Source: Morinoia aosen (Eukaryota > Arthropoda > Malacostraca > Amphipoda > Talitridae). Taken from it: DNA of 64,000 bases. The translations under genes and the position numbers were made by a program. Below the pieces are notes generated by a model that saw only the letters and a program-made list of their open reading frames with translations, did not search any database and was not told where the DNA came from. How positions within the stretch are numbered: position 1 is the stretch's first letter; each line of letters starts with the position of its first letter. Location: contig CM059568.1 of assembly GCA_030386875.1 (NCBI GenBank), forward strand, positions 14,820,316-14,884,315, read 5' to 3'. Shown here one piece after another: positions 63,301 through 64,000 of this stretch.

Positions 63301-64000
63301 CCATCACCAACTTCAATGTTAATTGGGCTAGATAGCTCATTCATACAAGAAAAATCATTCCTATTATTACACATGTGTGCTGTTGCACCGGAATCAATTA
63401 CCCAACAATTATTGATATTTATCACAGACAATGCACCGATATAATTTGTTTTACCTGCTACAAAATTGTTTTGGTTTTCTGTGTGGTTCCCATCTTCTTT
63501 CTTCAATTTTTCTTGATAGATCCAGCACTTGGTACGTAGGTGTCCCAATTTTCCGCATTCGAAGCATCGTGAGTTTTTCAATTTGGAGGTCACAAGGGAT
63601 TTTTCACTGAAGTCTGAAGCACTTTGGTTTTTCAGTTTTGCTTCTTCATTCAGAAGACGCTCTGTCACAATATCCCATGACGGTAGTTTTTCATGAGCTT
63701 CCAGTGCAGTCACCAGTGTGGAGAAATGGTCGGGAAGTGACGACAGCAAGATTATTACACGACTTTCTTCATCAACTGCGTCATCAATCACACTCAAGGA
63801 CTCAAATATTTCGACAAATGCTTTGAGATGAGTTTGTAAGTCTTGGTCTTCTTTTAGTTTCATGTTGTAGAGTCTTTTGCGTAGTCTGAACTTGTTAGAC
63901 CAAGTTTTCTTCTGGAATGTATCTTCAATCTTATGCCATAGTTGCACAGGGTCAGTAGGATCACCCAACAAATAAAGTTGACTTGTTTCGACACCAAGCA
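60369..64000 (-). CDS. Copia Gag-Pol polyprotein, second copy, N-terminus outside window
   Basis: Open from the window edge to the stop at 60369. It lacks only about the first 70 residues. It has the same zinc knuckle, protease, D-D-35-E integrase, YVDD reverse transcriptase and RNase H as copy 1. Two amino-acid differences were seen: Val for Glu in SVEQFKN (RT) and Thr for Pro in SNKQPCVAL (RNase H). At least two synonymous changes were also seen (in SGSKLPK and FTKNLP). The ORF is intact as far as visible. Confidence 0.96.
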   Translation of the reverse strand, partial: LGVETSQLYLLGDPTDPVQLWHKIEDTFQKKTWSNKFRLRKRLYNMKLKEDQDLQTHLKAFVEIFESLSVIDDAVDEESRVIILLSSLPDHFSTLVTALEAHEKLPSWDIVTERLLNEEAKLKNQSASDFSEKSLVTSKLKNSRCFECGKLGHLRTKCWIYQEKLKKEDGNHTENQNNFVAGKTNYIGALSVININNCWVIDSGATAHMCNNRNDFSCMNELSSPINIEVGDGRNLQGVGVGDVEVMVLLPKGRVDTCVVKNVLYVPGLAYNLLSVPQITESGNSVYFDESSCKIVNKDDELIALGSKVGKLYKLNCTLNSAAKCMNVSSDEILWHKRFCHLGFNNLKKLGTKNLVRGFDCSVSGDNIFCENCCDGKNHRLPFPKTNHKRKRQPLELIHSDVCGQLNPISLGSGRYFVTFIDDHSRYTWVYIIKHKSDVFKVFQEFKSLVENHYDHKIKILRSDNGGEYISNDFEQFLKGEGIIHEKTVPKTPEQNGVAERMNRTLLDSVRAMLSGSKLPKSFWGEAISTAVYVKNRSPASALNDMTPYQALNGHKPNVQHLKTFGCSAYAHVPKDEREKLDPKSKPCVLVGYGSGSKGYRLYDINSRRIFLSRDVMFNESQQMPIEKEPSEVNDGNFSLLPQDPEPEDSEGGVEHRQSDAGMEGVQPRQSARYRRAPDRFGEWVYLMKNELDIPSCVQEALSGPEAKLWETAMENEMESINQNRVWSLVECPNDKKPIKSKWIFKRKTGPDGSICSYKARLVAQGYSQKYGIDYDETFSPVVRFESVRTVLALAAKCNMQVHHMDVATAFLNGELIEELYLVQPDGFIVKGKENLVCKLQKSLYGLKQAPKCWNTTLDSYLKKLGFVQSKSDACIYTRVQDKKLCIVAVYVDDLIIASESGDEINQIKLSLSTQYKMKDLGVLSYFLGVSVVQFKNNVFLNQTAYTEALLSKFGFDNCKPVATPADVNVNPICSPNDVEFDPATYQSAVGSLLYLSTRTRPDIAFAVNNVAKYSSKPLEQHWMCVKRIFRYLRGTSKLGLLYSKCSDTCIGYSDADWAGDKNDRKSTSGYCFTLSNSVITWRSNKQTCVALSTAEAEYVALAGAAQEAVWLKHLLSDLNFGTMEPMVINEDNQSAICLANNPKYHGRSKHIDIKFHYVRDLVSNKDIDVVYCPTDEMLADIFTKNLPIEKFSRLRTKLGMVSSDTHSM

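Larger units (their letters stand above)
60102..64000 (-). mobile_element. Second copia copy, inserted in BEL pol, runs off window
   Basis: Minus-strand copy of the element at 12988-17505. Its 3' LTR is 60102-60361. The base run next to the insertion, AAAGT (60097-60101), should be repeated at the other end, outside the window. Only a few base differences from copy 1 were noticed over about 3.6 kb. Confidence 0.97.

Overview
The window is animal nuclear DNA, almost certainly from an insect. It holds two intron-rich nuclear housekeeping genes with GT-AG introns, embedded in animal-type transposons: Tc1/mariner, copia, BEL/Pao, a CR1/L2-type LINE, Helitron-like and hAT-like elements, and TTAA-target elements. 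No bacterial operon, tRNA, rRNA or CRISPR array was found.

Gene 1, plus strand, about 629-27737 (5' part lies before the window): PRPP amidotransferase (Prat/PPAT), the first committed step of purine synthesis. Six exons can be placed with consistent splice phases: 629-860, 6215-6297, 17907-18687, 24774-24901, 25827-26051 and 27477-27737. All four Fe-S cluster cysteines and the PRPP-binding loop are present. One exon carries an insertion of about 210 serine/lysine-rich codons that other animal PPATs lack. Gene 2, minus strand, 44745-29252: mitochondrial medium-chain acyl-CoA dehydrogenase (Mcad/ACADM), ten exons including a predicted transit-peptide exon. The two genes converge; a head-to-tail pair of Helitron-like elements lies between their 3' ends.

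The introns are dominated by repeats. Prat's first visible intron is almost wholly minisatellite (15-, 19-, 20- and 28-bp units). Its second intron holds a 6-kb Tc1-like transposon, itself hit by a TTAA-target element and a LINE, plus a complete young copia element with identical LTRs. Its third intron holds a hAT-like element with a nested mariner. Mcad introns carry a 1.8-kb 26-bp minisatellite and two minisatellites that start exactly at exon 3' ends and repeat the 5' splice site.

From 45.3 kb on there is no recognisable host gene. That region is a set of related fold-back elements (45.4-52.2 kb), TTAA-target elements, a decayed non-LTR RT tail, and at the right end a nest: a repeat copy interrupted by a BEL/Pao retrotransposon, which is interrupted by a second, nearly identical copia element that runs off the window.

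The most striking signal is at the BEL gag-pol junction (57982-58012). Gag ends in a single in-frame TGA followed by CGG, and after an 8-nt spacer comes an 8-bp stem with a UUCG loop. Pol continues in the same frame. This is the layout of the 'type II' stop-codon readthrough cassettes of some RNA viruses, and it suggests programmed readthrough in this retrotransposon.
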